DNA from: Pseudomonas canadensis
GTDB taxonomy: Bacteria > Pseudomonadota > Gammaproteobacteria > Pseudomonadales > Pseudomonadaceae
Length of the DNA stretch: 64,000 bases
Assembly: GCF_000503215.1 (NCBI RefSeq)
Contig: NZ_KI628539.1
Location: forward strand, 496,001-560,000
Reading direction: 5' to 3'
The position numbers were made by a program, and so were the translations under genes. Of the stretch, positions 8,825 through 17,922 are shown piece by piece. Each line of letters starts with the position of its first letter. The stretch's first letter is position 1. The notes under the pieces were generated by a model, which searched no databases, was not told the DNA's origin, and saw only the letters and a list, made by a program, of their open reading frames with translations.

Positions 8825-9751
8825 TCAGATTTTTACGTCAGGCGCTGGCTTGTCGCTTGGGTTGGCGATCAGCTCCTTCACCTTGTCGCTCATCGGGAAG
8901 TTCAGGTTCAGGCCTTTTGGTGGGATCGGGCTCTCGAACCACTTGCTGTAGATCTTGTTGATTTCGCCGGATTTGTACAGGGCAACGATGGCGTCATCGA
9001 CCGCTTTCTTGAAGGCTGGGTCGTCTTTACGCACCATGCACGCGTAGGCTTCGAAGGATTGCGGAGTACCGGTGATGACCCAGTCGTCCGGCTTCTTGGC
9101 CTTGGCTTCTTCACCGGCCAGCAGGGCGTCGTCCATCATGAAGGCAACGGCACGGCCGCTTTCCAGCATCTGGAAGGATTCGCCGTGGTCTTTGGCGGAG
9201 ATGACGTTCATGCCCATCTGCTTGTCGGCGTTCATCGCTTTGATGATGCGCTCGGACGTGGTGCCAGCGGTGGTCACGACGTTCTTGCCTTTCAGGTCAG
9301 CGAAGTCGGCGTAGCTCGGCTTGCCATCCTTGTCTTTCTTGACCAGCAGACGGGTACCGATTTCGAAGATGTTGACGGTGAAATCAACTTGCTGGGCGCG
9401 TTCGGCGTTGTTGGTGGTGGAACCGCACTCGAGGTCCGCAGTGCCGTTCTGGATCAGCGGAATACGGGTTTGCGAAGTCACCAGGTTGTACTTGGCCTTC
9501 AGATCGGGCTTGTTCAGGTCTTTTTTCAGCTGTTCGACGACGGCCAACTGAATGTCGTGGGAGTAGCCCACGGGTTTGCCCGAACCATCCGCGATGTAGG
9601 AAAAGGGAATGGAGCTGTCGCGGTGAGCGAGAGTGATGGTGCCGGATTCGTTGATCTTCTTCAGCGTGCCGGTGAGTTCGGCGGCGAAAACTGGAGTGCT
9701 GATCAGAGCAGCAGCGATAGCTGCGCCCAGAATATGGGGAACGATGCGCAT
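8825..9751 (-). CDS. aatJ: Glutamate/aspartate ABC transporter periplasmic binding protein
   Basis: The 308-residue protein has a Sec signal peptide (MRIVPHILGAAIAAALISTP, cleavage after VFAA) and a family 3 solute-binding domain (SGTITLAHRDSSIPFSY, ECGSTTNNAERAQQVDF). It captures glutamate and aspartate in the periplasm and delivers them to AatQM. The chosen ATG has a GAGGAA ribosome-binding site seven bases upstream and gives an intact signal peptide; the frame is open further upstream but without signal features. It is the first gene of the operon and has a sigma-54 type promoter. Confidence 0.93.
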   Translation of the reverse strand: MRIVPHILGAAIAAALISTPVFAAELTGTLKKINESGTITLAHRDSSIPFSYIADGSGKPVGYSHDIQLAVVEQLKKDLNKPDLKAKYNLVTSQTRIPLIQNGTADLECGSTTNNAERAQQVDFTVNIFEIGTRLLVKKDKDGKPSYADFADLKGKNVVTTAGTTSERIIKAMNADKQMGMNVISAKDHGESFQMLESGRAVAFMMDDALLAGEEAKAKKPDDWVITGTPQSFEAYACMVRKDDPAFKKAVDDAIVALYKSGEINKIYSKWFESPIPPKGLNLNFPMSDKVKELIANPSDKPAPDVKI

Positions 9752-9863
9752 CAATACTTCCTCGACATTTGTTTTTTTTATGAAGCCGGCTAAACGGCTC
9801 TCTTGTACAGCGAATGCCCATGACGGCTCCTGAGGCGTCCCAGGCAATCGTCCAAGAGTGTAG

Positions 9864-9880
9864 AGCATGAGTCGTGCCAG
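9864..9880 (-). promoter_or_regulatory. Sigma-54 promoter of aatJ
   Basis: Read on the minus strand the site is CTGGCACGACTCATGCT. It has the invariant GG at -24 and GC at -12 with correct spacing and differs from TGGCACG-N4-TTGCW by one base. Transcription would start near 9852, about 100 bases before the aatJ start codon. Confidence 0.75.
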
Positions 9881-9955
9881 GCTCGATATAAAAGGTTAAC
9901 TACTTGTTTTGTAAGAAAATTAACTTTATATGACGACGTTCTTTCAAGCCTTGGA

Positions 9956-9969
9956 TCCGGCAAACCGAA
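9956..9969. promoter_or_regulatory. AauR-type enhancer site 2
   Basis: TCCGG-CAAA-CCGAA differs by one base from the inverted repeat TTCGG-N4-CCGAA described for AauR. It lies roughly 105 bases upstream of the predicted sigma-54 transcription start. Confidence 0.5.
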
Positions 9970-9986
9970 TTGATGGCACTGCGGCG

Positions 9987-10000
9987 TTCGGAAAACCGAA
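9987..10000. promoter_or_regulatory. AauR-type enhancer site 1
   Basis: TTCGG-AAAA-CCGAA is a perfect match to the TTCGG-N4-CCGAA repeat recognised by AauR. It sits 31 bases from the second copy (about three helical turns) and at an enhancer distance (-135 to -150) from the aatJ promoter. Confidence 0.65.
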
Positions 10001-10010
10001 TGCGAAAAAA

Positions 10011-10040
10011 AGCCCCTGGGCCGTTCGGCGCAGGGGCTTT
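10011..10040 (-). terminator. Terminator after glpD
   Basis: The stem AGCCCCTG/CAGGGGCT is followed on the minus strand by a run of seven T. It ends the glp operon and insulates it from the aat promoter region. Confidence 0.85.
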
Positions 10041-10055
10041 TGTAGTACTGGTCCG

Positions 10056-11594
10056 TCAGGCTGCTTCGATCTTGCTGCGGTTCTGCTCAACGGTGGACAG
10101 GTATCGCTGCACGTTGGCCTGTTCTTCCGGAGTAGTGAACAGACCCAGCTTGGTGCGACGCCACAGCACGTCCTGAGGCTGGGTTGCCCATTCCTCGGTG
10201 CACAGGTAATCAACCTCGCGGGTGTACAGGCCGCCACCCAAGTGGTCGCCCAGGTCGGCCAGCGATTGCACGCCTTCGAGCAGGCGCCAGGTGCGGCTGC
10301 CGTAGGTGGTGGACCAACGGCGCGCGATCTCACTCGGTACCCAGTCGAACTTGCTGCGGATGGCGTCAGCCAAGGCTTCTGGCGTGGTCATGTCTTCGCC
10401 GCCGGGCAGGCTGGCGGTAGCAGTCCAGCTTGGGCGCATCTGGGTGAAGTAGGGGGCCAGTTGCGCCATCGCCGATTCAGCCAGCTTGCGATACGTGGTC
10501 AGCTTGCCGCCGAACACCGACAGGATCGGCGCCTCGCCCGTGCCGCCGGACAATGCCAGGGTGTAGTCGCGGGTGATGGCCGACGGGTTGTCCGATTCGT
10601 CATTGCACAGCGGACGCACGCCGGAGTAGGTGTGGACGATGTCGTCGCGGCTCAGTTGCTTCTTGAAGTGAGCGTTGACCACTTTCAGCATGTAGTCCGT
10701 TTCACCTTCGGTGATCGCAACTGCAGCCGGATCACCGGTGTATTCACGGTCGGTGGTGCCGATGATGGTCAGGTGGTTCAGGTACGGGATGGTGAAGACG
10801 ATGCGCTGGTCTTCGTTCTGCAGGATGTGCGCGTGAGCGCCTTCGTACAGTTTCGGCACGATCAGGTGGCTGCCCTGGATCAGGCGGATGCCGTAAGGCG
10901 AATCCAGCTTCAGGTCGTCCTTGATGAACTTGGCGACCCATGGGCCGGCGGCGTTCACCAGTGCGCGAGCACGGATCGAGAACAGGCTGCCATCGGCGCG
11001 TTCCATGTTCATTTCCCACATGCCGTTGCTGCGGTGGGCGCTGATGCACCGGGTTTGCGTGTGGATGTGCGCGCCTTTTTCGCGGGCGGCCATGGCGTTC
11101 AGCACGACGAGACGGGCGTCATCCACCCAGCAGTCGGAATATTCGAAGCCTTTGGTGATTTCGCTTTTCAGCGGGCTGTCGGGGCCGAACTTGAGGCTTT
11201 TCGAACCGGCGAGCTTTTCGCGCTTGCCCAGGTTGTCATACAGGAACAGGCCGGCGCGGATCATCCACGCCGGGCGCAGGTGCGGGCGGTGCGGCAACAC
11301 GAAGCGCATCTGCTTGACGATATGCGGGGCCTTGGCCAGCAATACTTCACGCTCGGCCAGGGCTTCGCGCACCAGGCGGAATTCGTAATGTTCGAGGTAA
11401 CGCAGCCCGCCGTGGATCAGCTTACTGCTGGCGGATGACGTGTGGCTGGCCAGGTCATCCTTTTCGCAAAGGAATACCGACAAACCGCGCCCGGCTGCGT
11501 CTGCTGCAATGCCGACGCCATTGATCCCGCCACCGATAACGGCAACGTCATAGACTTCGGCAAGCGGTGGGGCAGGCAAGGTAGAAGGGTTCAT
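10056..11594 (-). CDS. glpD: Aerobic glycerol-3-phosphate dehydrogenase
   Basis: The 512-residue flavoprotein oxidises sn-glycerol 3-phosphate to dihydroxyacetone phosphate and passes electrons to quinone at the inner membrane. The N terminus has the FAD-binding Rossmann motif GGGINGVGIAADAAGRG followed by the acidic end of the second strand. The SSASSKLIHGGLRYLEHYEF block typical of GlpD and the C-terminal DAO domain are present. Length fits the family. It is the last gene of the glpF-glpK-glpR-glpD series, with its own roughly 210-base upstream region containing a palindrome that may bind GlpR. Confidence 0.96.
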   Translation of the reverse strand: MNPSTLPAPPLAEVYDVAVIGGGINGVGIAADAAGRGLSVFLCEKDDLASHTSSASSKLIHGGLRYLEHYEFRLVREALAEREVLLAKAPHIVKQMRFVLPHRPHLRPAWMIRAGLFLYDNLGKREKLAGSKSLKFGPDSPLKSEITKGFEYSDCWVDDARLVVLNAMAAREKGAHIHTQTRCISAHRSNGMWEMNMERADGSLFSIRARALVNAAGPWVAKFIKDDLKLDSPYGIRLIQGSHLIVPKLYEGAHAHILQNEDQRIVFTIPYLNHLTIIGTTDREYTGDPAAVAITEGETDYMLKVVNAHFKKQLSRDDIVHTYSGVRPLCNDESDNPSAITRDYTLALSGGTGEAPILSVFGGKLTTYRKLAESAMAQLAPYFTQMRPSWTATASLPGGEDMTTPEALADAIRSKFDWVPSEIARRWSTTYGSRTWRLLEGVQSLADLGDHLGGGLYTREVDYLCTEEWATQPQDVLWRRTKLGLFTTPEEQANVQRYLSTVEQNRSKIEAA

Positions 11595-11628
11595 CGGCTG
11601 GCCTCGCGATCTTTTCGTATTGGAATTC

Positions 11629-11642
11629 GAACATTAATGTTC
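11629..11642. promoter_or_regulatory. Palindrome upstream of glpD, possible GlpR operator
   Basis: GAACATTAATGTTC is a perfect 14-base palindrome 34 bases before the glpD start. DeoR-type GlpR repressors bind AATGTTCG/CGAACATT-like half-sites, so this is a plausible operator; there is no direct proof. Confidence 0.4.
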
Positions 11643-11745
11643 ATTTGCGAAAATGGTAGCTGATAAACGCGCGCACAGCCACCTGACTTCGATTGAAAAA
11701 ACTCATCGAAGCGGCGGGAAAGGAAAATTTGTGAACATAAAACGG

Positions 11746-11803
11746 TAGGAGCCGGCTTGCCGGCGATGGCGTCCATGAGGTCGCTATCGCCGGCAAGGTG
11801 GGG
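11746..11803. repeat. REP/REPIN element
   Basis: The sequence opens with GTAGGAGCCGGCTTGCCGGCGAT and closes with the inverted core ATCGCCGGCAAG. This is the second Pseudomonas REP type in the window, also found inside the tailocin. It lies in the glpR-glpD gap. Confidence 0.75.
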
Positions 11804-11806
11804 GTA

Positions 11807-12562
11807 TTACACGACTTCCAACCGAACCTTATGCTGGCTCAACAGCTGCACCAGCGCCGGCACTGGCTGCTGGTCGGTCACCAGGCAGTCCACCAAACTG
11901 ATCGGGCCCAGGCGAATCATGGCGTTGCGCCCGAATTTGCTGGAGTCCGCCGCCAGGATCACCTGGCGTGCATTGGCGATAATCGCCTGGGATACGCGTA
12001 CTTCCTGGTAATCAAAGTCCAGCAGACTGCCGTCTTCATCGATACCGCTGATACCCACCAACGCAAAGTCGACCTTGAACTGGTTGATGAAGTCGACACT
12101 CGCCTGGCCCACTACACCGCCGTCACGGCGCACATTGCCACCGGTGAGCAGCACGTCAAAGTCGTCCTTGGCACTGAGCATGGTGGCGACGTTGAGGTTG
12201 TTGGTGATGATTTTCAGGTGATTGTGGTTGAGCAGCGCGCGAGCGATGGATTCGGTGGTGGTGCCGATATTGATGAACAGCGAGGCGTGATCGGGGATTT
12301 GCGCAGCGATGGCTTCGCCGATGCGCTGTTTCTCGTCGCGCATCTGGTCGGCGCGCATGGCGTAGGCGGTGTTCTCGACACTGGAGTCATAGGCCGCGCC
12401 GCCGTGGTAGCGGCGCAGCAGATTGGCGTCCGCCAGTTGGTTGATGTCGCGGCGGATGGTTTGCGGGGTGACAACGAATAGCTGCGCCATTTCCTCGATA
12501 CTGACATAGCCGCGTTCGCGGACCAGTTCGAGGATTTGTTGTTGGCGGGGAGGCAGATTCAT
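11807..12562 (-). CDS. glpR: DeoR-family repressor of glycerol 3-phosphate genes
   Basis: The 251-residue protein has an N-terminal DeoR-type helix-turn-helix (QQQILELVRERGYVSIEEMA and TPQTIRRDINQLAD) and a C-terminal sugar-phosphate sensing domain. The GTTTESIARALLN and AADSSKFG blocks line the effector pocket. GlpR represses the glp genes until glycerol 3-phosphate binds. It lies between glpK and glpD on the same strand, as in other pseudomonads. Confidence 0.92.
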   Translation of the reverse strand: MNLPPRQQQILELVRERGYVSIEEMAQLFVVTPQTIRRDINQLADANLLRRYHGGAAYDSSVENTAYAMRADQMRDEKQRIGEAIAAQIPDHASLFINIGTTTESIARALLNHNHLKIITNNLNVATMLSAKDDFDVLLTGGNVRRDGGVVGQASVDFINQFKVDFALVGISGIDEDGSLLDFDYQEVRVSQAIIANARQVILAADSSKFGRNAMIRLGPISLVDCLVTDQQPVPALVQLLSQHKVRLEVV

Positions 12563-12645
12563 GGGGCGTCCTTTGGGCTGCCATACAAAAGTGGCCCATG
12601 ATGACGCAGGAATCCGCTCCCTGCCAGTTACAACCGGACGTTGGC

Positions 12646-14151
12646 TTATTCAGCGCCTTCGTGGGGCTCCCAGTCACGGGTGCGGCTGACTGCTTTTTGC
12701 CAGCCGGCGTAGAGCTTCTCTTTGGCCGCTTCGTCCAGTTGTGGTTCGAATTCGCGCTCGATCACCGCCTTGCCGCGCAACTCGTCCAGGCTGCCCCAGA
12801 AGCCGCACGCCAGGCCAGCCAGGTAGGCCGCGCCGAGTGCAGTGGTTTCGCGCATTTGCGGGCGCTCGACCTGGGTGCCGAGGATGTCGGCCTGGAATTG
12901 CATCAGGAAGTTGTTGGCCACGGCGCCGCCGTCCACACGCAGGGCCTTGAGGCGTTCGCCGGAGTCCTGTTGCATGGCGTCGAGCACGTCACGGGTCTGG
13001 TAGGCAATCGACTCCAGGGCTGCACGAATAATGTGATCCACGCGTACGCCACGGGTCAGGCCGAACAATGCGCCACGGGCGTACGGGTCCCAGTACGGGG
13101 CGCCCAGGCCGGTGAAGGCCGGCACCAGATACACGCCGTTGCTGTCCTTGACCTTGCCGGCGAAGTATTCGGTGTCGGTGGCATCGGCGATGATCTTCAG
13201 CTCGTCACGCAGCCACTGCACAGTGGAACCGCCGTTGAACACTGCGCCTTCCAGGGCGTAAGCCACTTCGCCGCGCGGGCCGCAGGCGATGGTGGTAAGC
13301 ATGCCGTGCTTGGATTTCACCGCCTTGTCGCCGGTGTTCATCAGCAGGAAGCAACCGGTGCCGTAGGTGTTCTTGGCTTGGCCGGCTTCGACGCACATTT
13401 GGCCGAACAGTGCCGCTTGCTGGTCACCGGCGATACCGCCGATGGCGATGCCGCTCTTGGTGCGGCCGTAGATTTCCGAGGAGGATTTGACTTCCGGCAG
13501 CATTTCGCGCGGTACGTCGAGGATCTCCAGCATCTTCGCGTCCCACTCCAGGGTGTGGATGTTGAAGAGCATGGTGCGCGAGGCGTTGGTGTAGTCGGTG
13601 ACGTGGGTCTTGCCGCCAGTAAATTTCCAGATCAGCCAGCTGTCGATGGTGCCGAACAGCAGTTCGCCGTTGCGCGCACGCTCGCGGCTGCCTTCGACGT
13701 TGTCGAGGATCCACTTGAGCTTGGTGCCGGAGAAGTACGGGTCGGTGACCAGGCCAGTGGTCTCATTGATGTATTGCTCGTGGCCATCGCGCTTGAGCTG
13801 CTGGCAGATCTCGGTGCTACGGCGGCACTGCCAGACGATCGCGTTGTAGATCGGGCGACCGGTGACTTTGTCCCACACCACGGTGGTTTCACGCTGGTTG
13901 GTGATGCCGATGGCAGCAACCTGGTCATGGTGCAGGCCGGCCTGTGCCAGCGCTTCGACCATCACCGCACTCTGGGTGGCGAAGATTTCCATCGGGTCAT
14001 GCTCGACCCAACCGGCTTGTGGGTAATGCTGAGTGAATTCACGCTGGGCGGTGCAGACCACGTTGGCGTCACGATCGAAGATGATCGCGCGGGAACTGGT
14101 GGTGCCCTGATCAAGGGCAATGATGTAGTTCTTATTCTGAATGTCGGTCAT
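12646..14151 (-). CDS. glpK: Glycerol kinase
   Basis: The 501-residue FGGY-family kinase phosphorylates glycerol with ATP in the cytoplasm, trapping it as glycerol 3-phosphate. It starts with the classical IIALDQGTTSSRAIIFD phosphate-binding segment, contains GIAGDQQAALFGQ and the FGGY signature region (TYGTGCFLLMNTG), and has the typical length. It follows glpF with an 81-base gap. Confidence 0.97.
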   Translation of the reverse strand: MTDIQNKNYIIALDQGTTSSRAIIFDRDANVVCTAQREFTQHYPQAGWVEHDPMEIFATQSAVMVEALAQAGLHHDQVAAIGITNQRETTVVWDKVTGRPIYNAIVWQCRRSTEICQQLKRDGHEQYINETTGLVTDPYFSGTKLKWILDNVEGSRERARNGELLFGTIDSWLIWKFTGGKTHVTDYTNASRTMLFNIHTLEWDAKMLEILDVPREMLPEVKSSSEIYGRTKSGIAIGGIAGDQQAALFGQMCVEAGQAKNTYGTGCFLLMNTGDKAVKSKHGMLTTIACGPRGEVAYALEGAVFNGGSTVQWLRDELKIIADATDTEYFAGKVKDSNGVYLVPAFTGLGAPYWDPYARGALFGLTRGVRVDHIIRAALESIAYQTRDVLDAMQQDSGERLKALRVDGGAVANNFLMQFQADILGTQVERPQMRETTALGAAYLAGLACGFWGSLDELRGKAVIEREFEPQLDEAAKEKLYAGWQKAVSRTRDWEPHEGAE

Positions 14152-14232
14152 GTCGATTGCCTTGGACGGAAAATAAGGAAGTAAGGAATCAGCCGGGTCC
14201 GCAAAGAGGCAGTGGGGACCCGGCCGGCGGTA

Positions 14233-15090
14233 TCAGGAAATACGCGTCTTGCCGTTGACAGCCGTGTCAGGTGTTTCTTCAGCTATAGCAGGTGCGGCGC
14301 TCGGCAGGTGGCGGGCGATCAGCCCGCGATAGGCCGCAGCACCGAGGCATGCACCCACAATCGGCGCGAAAATCGGCACCAGGAAGTAAGGAATATCACG
14401 GCCACCAGTGAAGGCCATTTCACCCCAGCCTGCGAAAAAGGTCATCAGCTTGGGCCCGAAATCCCGTGCCGGGTTCATCGCAAAGCCGGTCAACGGGCCC
14501 ATGGCGCTGCCAATCACCGCGATCAGCAGGCCGATCAGCAGCGGGGCCAGCGGGCCGCGTGGCAAGCCGTTGTTGTCATCGGTGAGGGCCATGATCACGC
14601 CCATCAGGATTGCTGTAATGACCATTTCCACCAGGAACGCCTGAGCGGTGCTCAACAGCGCATGGGGGTAGGTGGAGAACACCGACGCCAATTCCAGGCT
14701 GGCCTGGGAACCGCGCACCATGTGGTGGGTTTGTTCGTAATCGAAAAACAGGTTGCTGTAGAGCGTGTACACCAGGGCCGCCGAGCAAAAGGCGCCGGCG
14801 ATCTGGGCGAGGATATAGAAGGGCAGTTTGCGCTTGTCGAAGTCAGCGAAAATACACAGCGCGATGCTGACGGCCGGGTTGAGGTGGGCCCCGGATATCC
14901 CGGCGCTCAGGTAGATCGCCATGCTGACGCCGACCCCCCAGATGATACTGATCTCCCACAAGCCAAAGCTGGCACCCGCGACCTTGAGCGCAGCGACACA
15001 TCCTGTACCGAAGAAGATCAGAAGCGCAGTCCCCAGGAATTCGGCCATGCATTGGCTCGAAAGTGAAGGCTGTTGAAGAGCAGTTGTCAT
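14233..15090 (-). CDS. glpF: Glycerol uptake facilitator
   Basis: The 285-residue aquaglyceroporin has six membrane helices and two half-helix NPA boxes (AHLNPAVSIA and FAMNPARDFGP). The residue after the second NPA box is Arg-Asp, the aquaglyceroporin type (GlpF) rather than a strict water channel. The MTTALQQP start is chosen because TGAGG lies upstream and the first helix (CMAEFLGTALLIFFGTGC) follows directly. It is the first gene of the glycerol operon. Confidence 0.94.
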   Translation of the reverse strand: MTTALQQPSLSSQCMAEFLGTALLIFFGTGCVAALKVAGASFGLWEISIIWGVGVSMAIYLSAGISGAHLNPAVSIALCIFADFDKRKLPFYILAQIAGAFCSAALVYTLYSNLFFDYEQTHHMVRGSQASLELASVFSTYPHALLSTAQAFLVEMVITAILMGVIMALTDDNNGLPRGPLAPLLIGLLIAVIGSAMGPLTGFAMNPARDFGPKLMTFFAGWGEMAFTGGRDIPYFLVPIFAPIVGACLGAAAYRGLIARHLPSAAPAIAEETPDTAVNGKTRIS

Positions 15091-15417
15091 GGAAAACCTC
15101 AGTTGTTGTTCTTGTCTGGCGCACAACCTCAACGGATTGTTGCGCGATTTTCACCGTGGCAAGGATCCCCATCCCGGTCGCGGCTTACTGCTTCAATACT
15201 GCGGGTCTATTCCTACAGTATTCGGAAACGAAAAAATATAGACAAGAATGACGGCTGTCAAAGGTCGAAAGTGAACTGTCAGTCACTTTCAAACTATTGG
15301 TCTGGTGAATGATCACGCTTCTCACAATGCGCGCGCACCTTAAGAGTGGGCGGGCTAGAGCGTTTTGTGTGGGCTTGGCCTAGAATTGGCCATCTGTTTG
15401 CCACGCCCGGAGACGTC
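15091..15417. promoter_or_regulatory. Divergent glpF/ybaK intergenic region
   Basis: These 327 bases hold the promoters of two divergent genes. The only motif seen is TTCG-GAAA-CGAA at 15221-15232 in an AT-rich stretch, which resembles the TTCG...CGAA core of GlpR operators. No RNA structure or further gene is seen. Confidence 0.4.
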
Positions 15418-15888
15418 ATGACCCCCGCATTGGACCTGTTGAAAAAAGTTCGCGCCGAACATCGTATTCACAGTTATGAACACGACCCCAAGGCGGCGTC
15501 CTATGGGCTGGAGGCCGCGGAAAAATTGGGCCTCGACCCGGCGCAGGTGTTCAAGACCTTATTGGCGAGCAGTGAGAAGGGCGAATTGTTGGTGGCGGTG
15601 GTGCCGGTCGTCGGAAGTCTGGACCTGAAGGCCCTGGCTCATGCGGCAGGCGTCAAGAAAGTCGAAATGGCCGACCCGGCCGCGGCGCAGCGTTCAACCG
15701 GTTACCTGCTGGGCGGCATCAGCCCGTTGGGGCAAAAGAAACGCCTGCGCACGTTTATCGATGCAACGGCGCAACCCTTCGCAACGATTTTTGTAAGTGC
15801 GGGGAGACGGGGCTTGGAAGTTGAATTGCCGGCGGCTGTGCTGGCTGAACATACCCAGGCCAAATTCGCAGAAATTGGCCGGGCATGA
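15418..15888 (+). CDS. ybaK: YbaK-type Cys-tRNA(Pro)/Cys-tRNA(Cys) deacylase
   Basis: The 156-residue protein belongs to the YbaK/ProX editing family, which hydrolyses cysteine mischarged on tRNA(Pro) in trans. Family landmarks are HDPKAASYGLEAAEKLGL, VFKTLLAS and GGISPLGQKKRLRTFID. The ATG is chosen because GGAG lies just upstream and the conserved domain begins at once; a longer in-frame extension has no homologous features. It converges on the ABC ATPase gene with seven bases between the stops. Confidence 0.9.
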   Translation: MTPALDLLKKVRAEHRIHSYEHDPKAASYGLEAAEKLGLDPAQVFKTLLASSEKGELLVAVVPVVGSLDLKALAHAAGVKKVEMADPAAAQRSTGYLLGGISPLGQKKRLRTFIDATAQPFATIFVSAGRRGLEVELPAAVLAEHTQAKFAEIGRA

Positions 15889-15895
15889 CCGGGCG

Positions 15896-17002
15896 TTATA
15901 CCGGGCTGTAGCGTCTCACGCCGGATTCGACTTGAGGGATCTGCGCGGCGGTGCTGCCTGAGGCCTGGAACAGCACCAGGTGTTCGGCGGCCACACGGAT
16001 CCCCACATCCGCGCCGACCTGATGGTCGGCATGGCTCGGGAAAATCGACTCCAACTGCGCGCCGGTCGGCAGTTGCAGGCGGTACAAGGTCGATGCGCCG
16101 AGAAAGGTCTTGCCGACGATCCGCGCTTTCAACGCGCTGTCCGGTGCGTAGACGATGTCATCCGGGCGCAGCAACACGTCCACCGCACCGCCGGTAGGCC
16201 AGGTGTAGGCGCGGTTGCCGCGCAATTCACCCAGTTCGGTACTGACCGATTCCGGCGAACTCAATTGGCCACGGATGAAGTAACCCTGGCCGATAAAGCT
16301 GGCGACATAGGGCGTCTGCGGTTCGTGATAGAGGTTGTAGGGTGTGTCCCACTGCTCCAGACGACCCTCCTTGAAAACCCCGACCTGGTCGCTGACTGCA
16401 AAGGCTTCTTCCTGGTCATGGGTCACCAGGATCGCACTGGTGCCGCGTGCCTTGAGGATGTCGCGCACCTCATGGCTGAGCTTGCGGCGCAGCTCGCCGT
16501 CCAGGTTGGAGAAGGGTTCATCCAGCAACAACAGGGCCGGCTCCGGCGCCAACGCGCGGGCGAGGGCGACGCGTTGTTGCTGGCCGCCGGAAAGCTCGTG
16601 GGGAAAGCGCTTGCCCAGGTTCTTCAGGTTGACCAGCTCCAGCAACTCAGCCACCACGCGGTCTTTCTGCGGATGCTTGCGAATACCGAAGGCAATGTTG
16701 TCGGCCACGCTCAAATGAGGAAACAGTGCGTAGTCCTGGAACACCATCCCGATACGACGTTTCTCTGGTGCCAGTGTGAAACCGGCACTGGAGATCACTT
16801 CGCCCGCCAGGCTGATCTCGCCATCGTGCACCGGCTCGAACCCGGCAATCGCACGTAACGTGGTGGTCTTGCCGCAACCCGAGGAGCCCAGCAGGCAGCC
16901 GATGTCGCCGGCGTTGAGGTGCAGGTTGAGGTTCTGTACCACCCGTTGATCTTGATAGCCGCATGCCAGGTTGCGCAGGTTCAGCAGTAATGAATGGCTC
17001 AT
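15896..17002 (-). CDS. PotA/FbpC-like ABC transporter ATP-binding protein
   Basis: The 368-residue ATPase has Walker A GSSGCGKT, signature LSGGQQQR, Walker B LLLLDEPFSNLD and switch VTHDQEEA, followed by a C-terminal TOBE/regulatory domain (about residues 235-350). That architecture is shared by spermidine/putrescine (PotA) and ferric iron (FbpC) importers. No permease or binding protein gene is adjacent, so the substrate is open. Its start overlaps the argF stop (ATGA); P. aeruginosa and P. putida have the same argF-ATPase arrangement. Confidence 0.85.
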   Translation of the reverse strand: MSHSLLLNLRNLACGYQDQRVVQNLNLHLNAGDIGCLLGSSGCGKTTTLRAIAGFEPVHDGEISLAGEVISSAGFTLAPEKRRIGMVFQDYALFPHLSVADNIAFGIRKHPQKDRVVAELLELVNLKNLGKRFPHELSGGQQQRVALARALAPEPALLLLDEPFSNLDGELRRKLSHEVRDILKARGTSAILVTHDQEEAFAVSDQVGVFKEGRLEQWDTPYNLYHEPQTPYVASFIGQGYFIRGQLSSPESVSTELGELRGNRAYTWPTGGAVDVLLRPDDIVYAPDSALKARIVGKTFLGASTLYRLQLPTGAQLESIFPSHADHQVGADVGIRVAAEHLVLFQASGSTAAQIPQVESGVRRYSPV

Positions 17003-17922
17003 GCGTGGTGGTACGACGGCGGGACGAGGAATTCGAGCAGGGCTTTTTGCGCATGCAGGCGGTTTTCAGCCTGGTCCCAGGCGACCGAGCGTGGGTCGTC
17101 GAGCAGGTCGGTGCTGATCTCTTCGCCACGGTGGGCCGGCAGGCAGTGCATGAACAGCACGTCTGGCGCGGCCAGGTCGAGCAGGGCGCGGGTCACCTGG
17201 TACGGGGCGAACAGGGCCAGGCGCTTGGCGGTTTCCTCTTCCTGGCCCATGGAGGTCCAGACGTCAGTGCTCACCAGGTGCGCGCCGATCACCGCGTCAC
17301 GCGGGTCGCGCACCAGGGTCACGCGGTCGCCGGCCAGGGCCAGGAAGCGCGCGTCAGGCTCGTAGCCTTCCGGGCAGGCAACGCGCAGTTGGAAATCGAA
17401 CTGGATCGCGGCTTCTATATAGCTGTTACACATGTTGTTGCCGTCGCCGATCCAGGCCACGGTCTTACCCTGGATCGAGCCGCGGTGCTCAAGGAAGGTC
17501 TGCATGTCGGCCAGCAACTGGCACGGGTGCAGGTCGTCGGACAGGCCGTTGATCACCGGCACGCGGGAGTTCGCGGAAAATTCGGTCACGGTGCTGTGGG
17601 CAAAGGTACGGATCATCACGGCGTCGAGCATGCTCGACATCACTTTTGCACTGTCGGCGATCGGCTCGCCACGCCCCAGTTGGGTGTCACGCGAGGACAA
17701 GAAGATGGCTTGGCCACCCAATTGGATCATGCCGGCTTCGAATGACACGCGGGTGCGGGTCGACGACTTCTCGAAGATCATGCCGAGCACGCGGTTTTTC
17801 AAAGGCTCGAACAGTACGCCGCGGTTACGCAGGTCTTTAAGCTCAATGCCTCGACGGATCACGCTGACCAGCTCTTCGGGCGTGCAATCCATCAGGGAGA
17901 GAAAGTGCCTTGCGCTCATCAT
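16999..17922 (-). CDS. argF: Anabolic ornithine carbamoyltransferase
   Basis: The 307-residue enzyme makes citrulline from ornithine and carbamoyl phosphate in arginine biosynthesis. The carbamoyl phosphate site is FEKSSTRTRVSFE and the ornithine/catalytic Cys loop is MHCLPAHRGEE. The length and MSARHFLSLMDCT start match the anabolic ArgF rather than the longer catabolic ArcB. Two Met codons are adjacent, so the start is uncertain by one residue. Citrulline is then used by ArgG, encoded 8 kb away. Confidence 0.96.
   Translation of the reverse strand: MMSARHFLSLMDCTPEELVSVIRRGIELKDLRNRGVLFEPLKNRVLGMIFEKSSTRTRVSFEAGMIQLGGQAIFLSSRDTQLGRGEPIADSAKVMSSMLDAVMIRTFAHSTVTEFSANSRVPVINGLSDDLHPCQLLADMQTFLEHRGSIQGKTVAWIGDGNNMCNSYIEAAIQFDFQLRVACPEGYEPDARFLALAGDRVTLVRDPRDAVIGAHLVSTDVWTSMGQEEETAKRLALFAPYQVTRALLDLAAPDVLFMHCLPAHRGEEISTDLLDDPRSVAWDQAENRLHAQKALLEFLVPPSYHHA

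Noticed and set aside
9930..11438. 502-codon frame antisense to glpD
   Set aside because: Shadow frame; glpD on the minus strand is complete and unmistakable.
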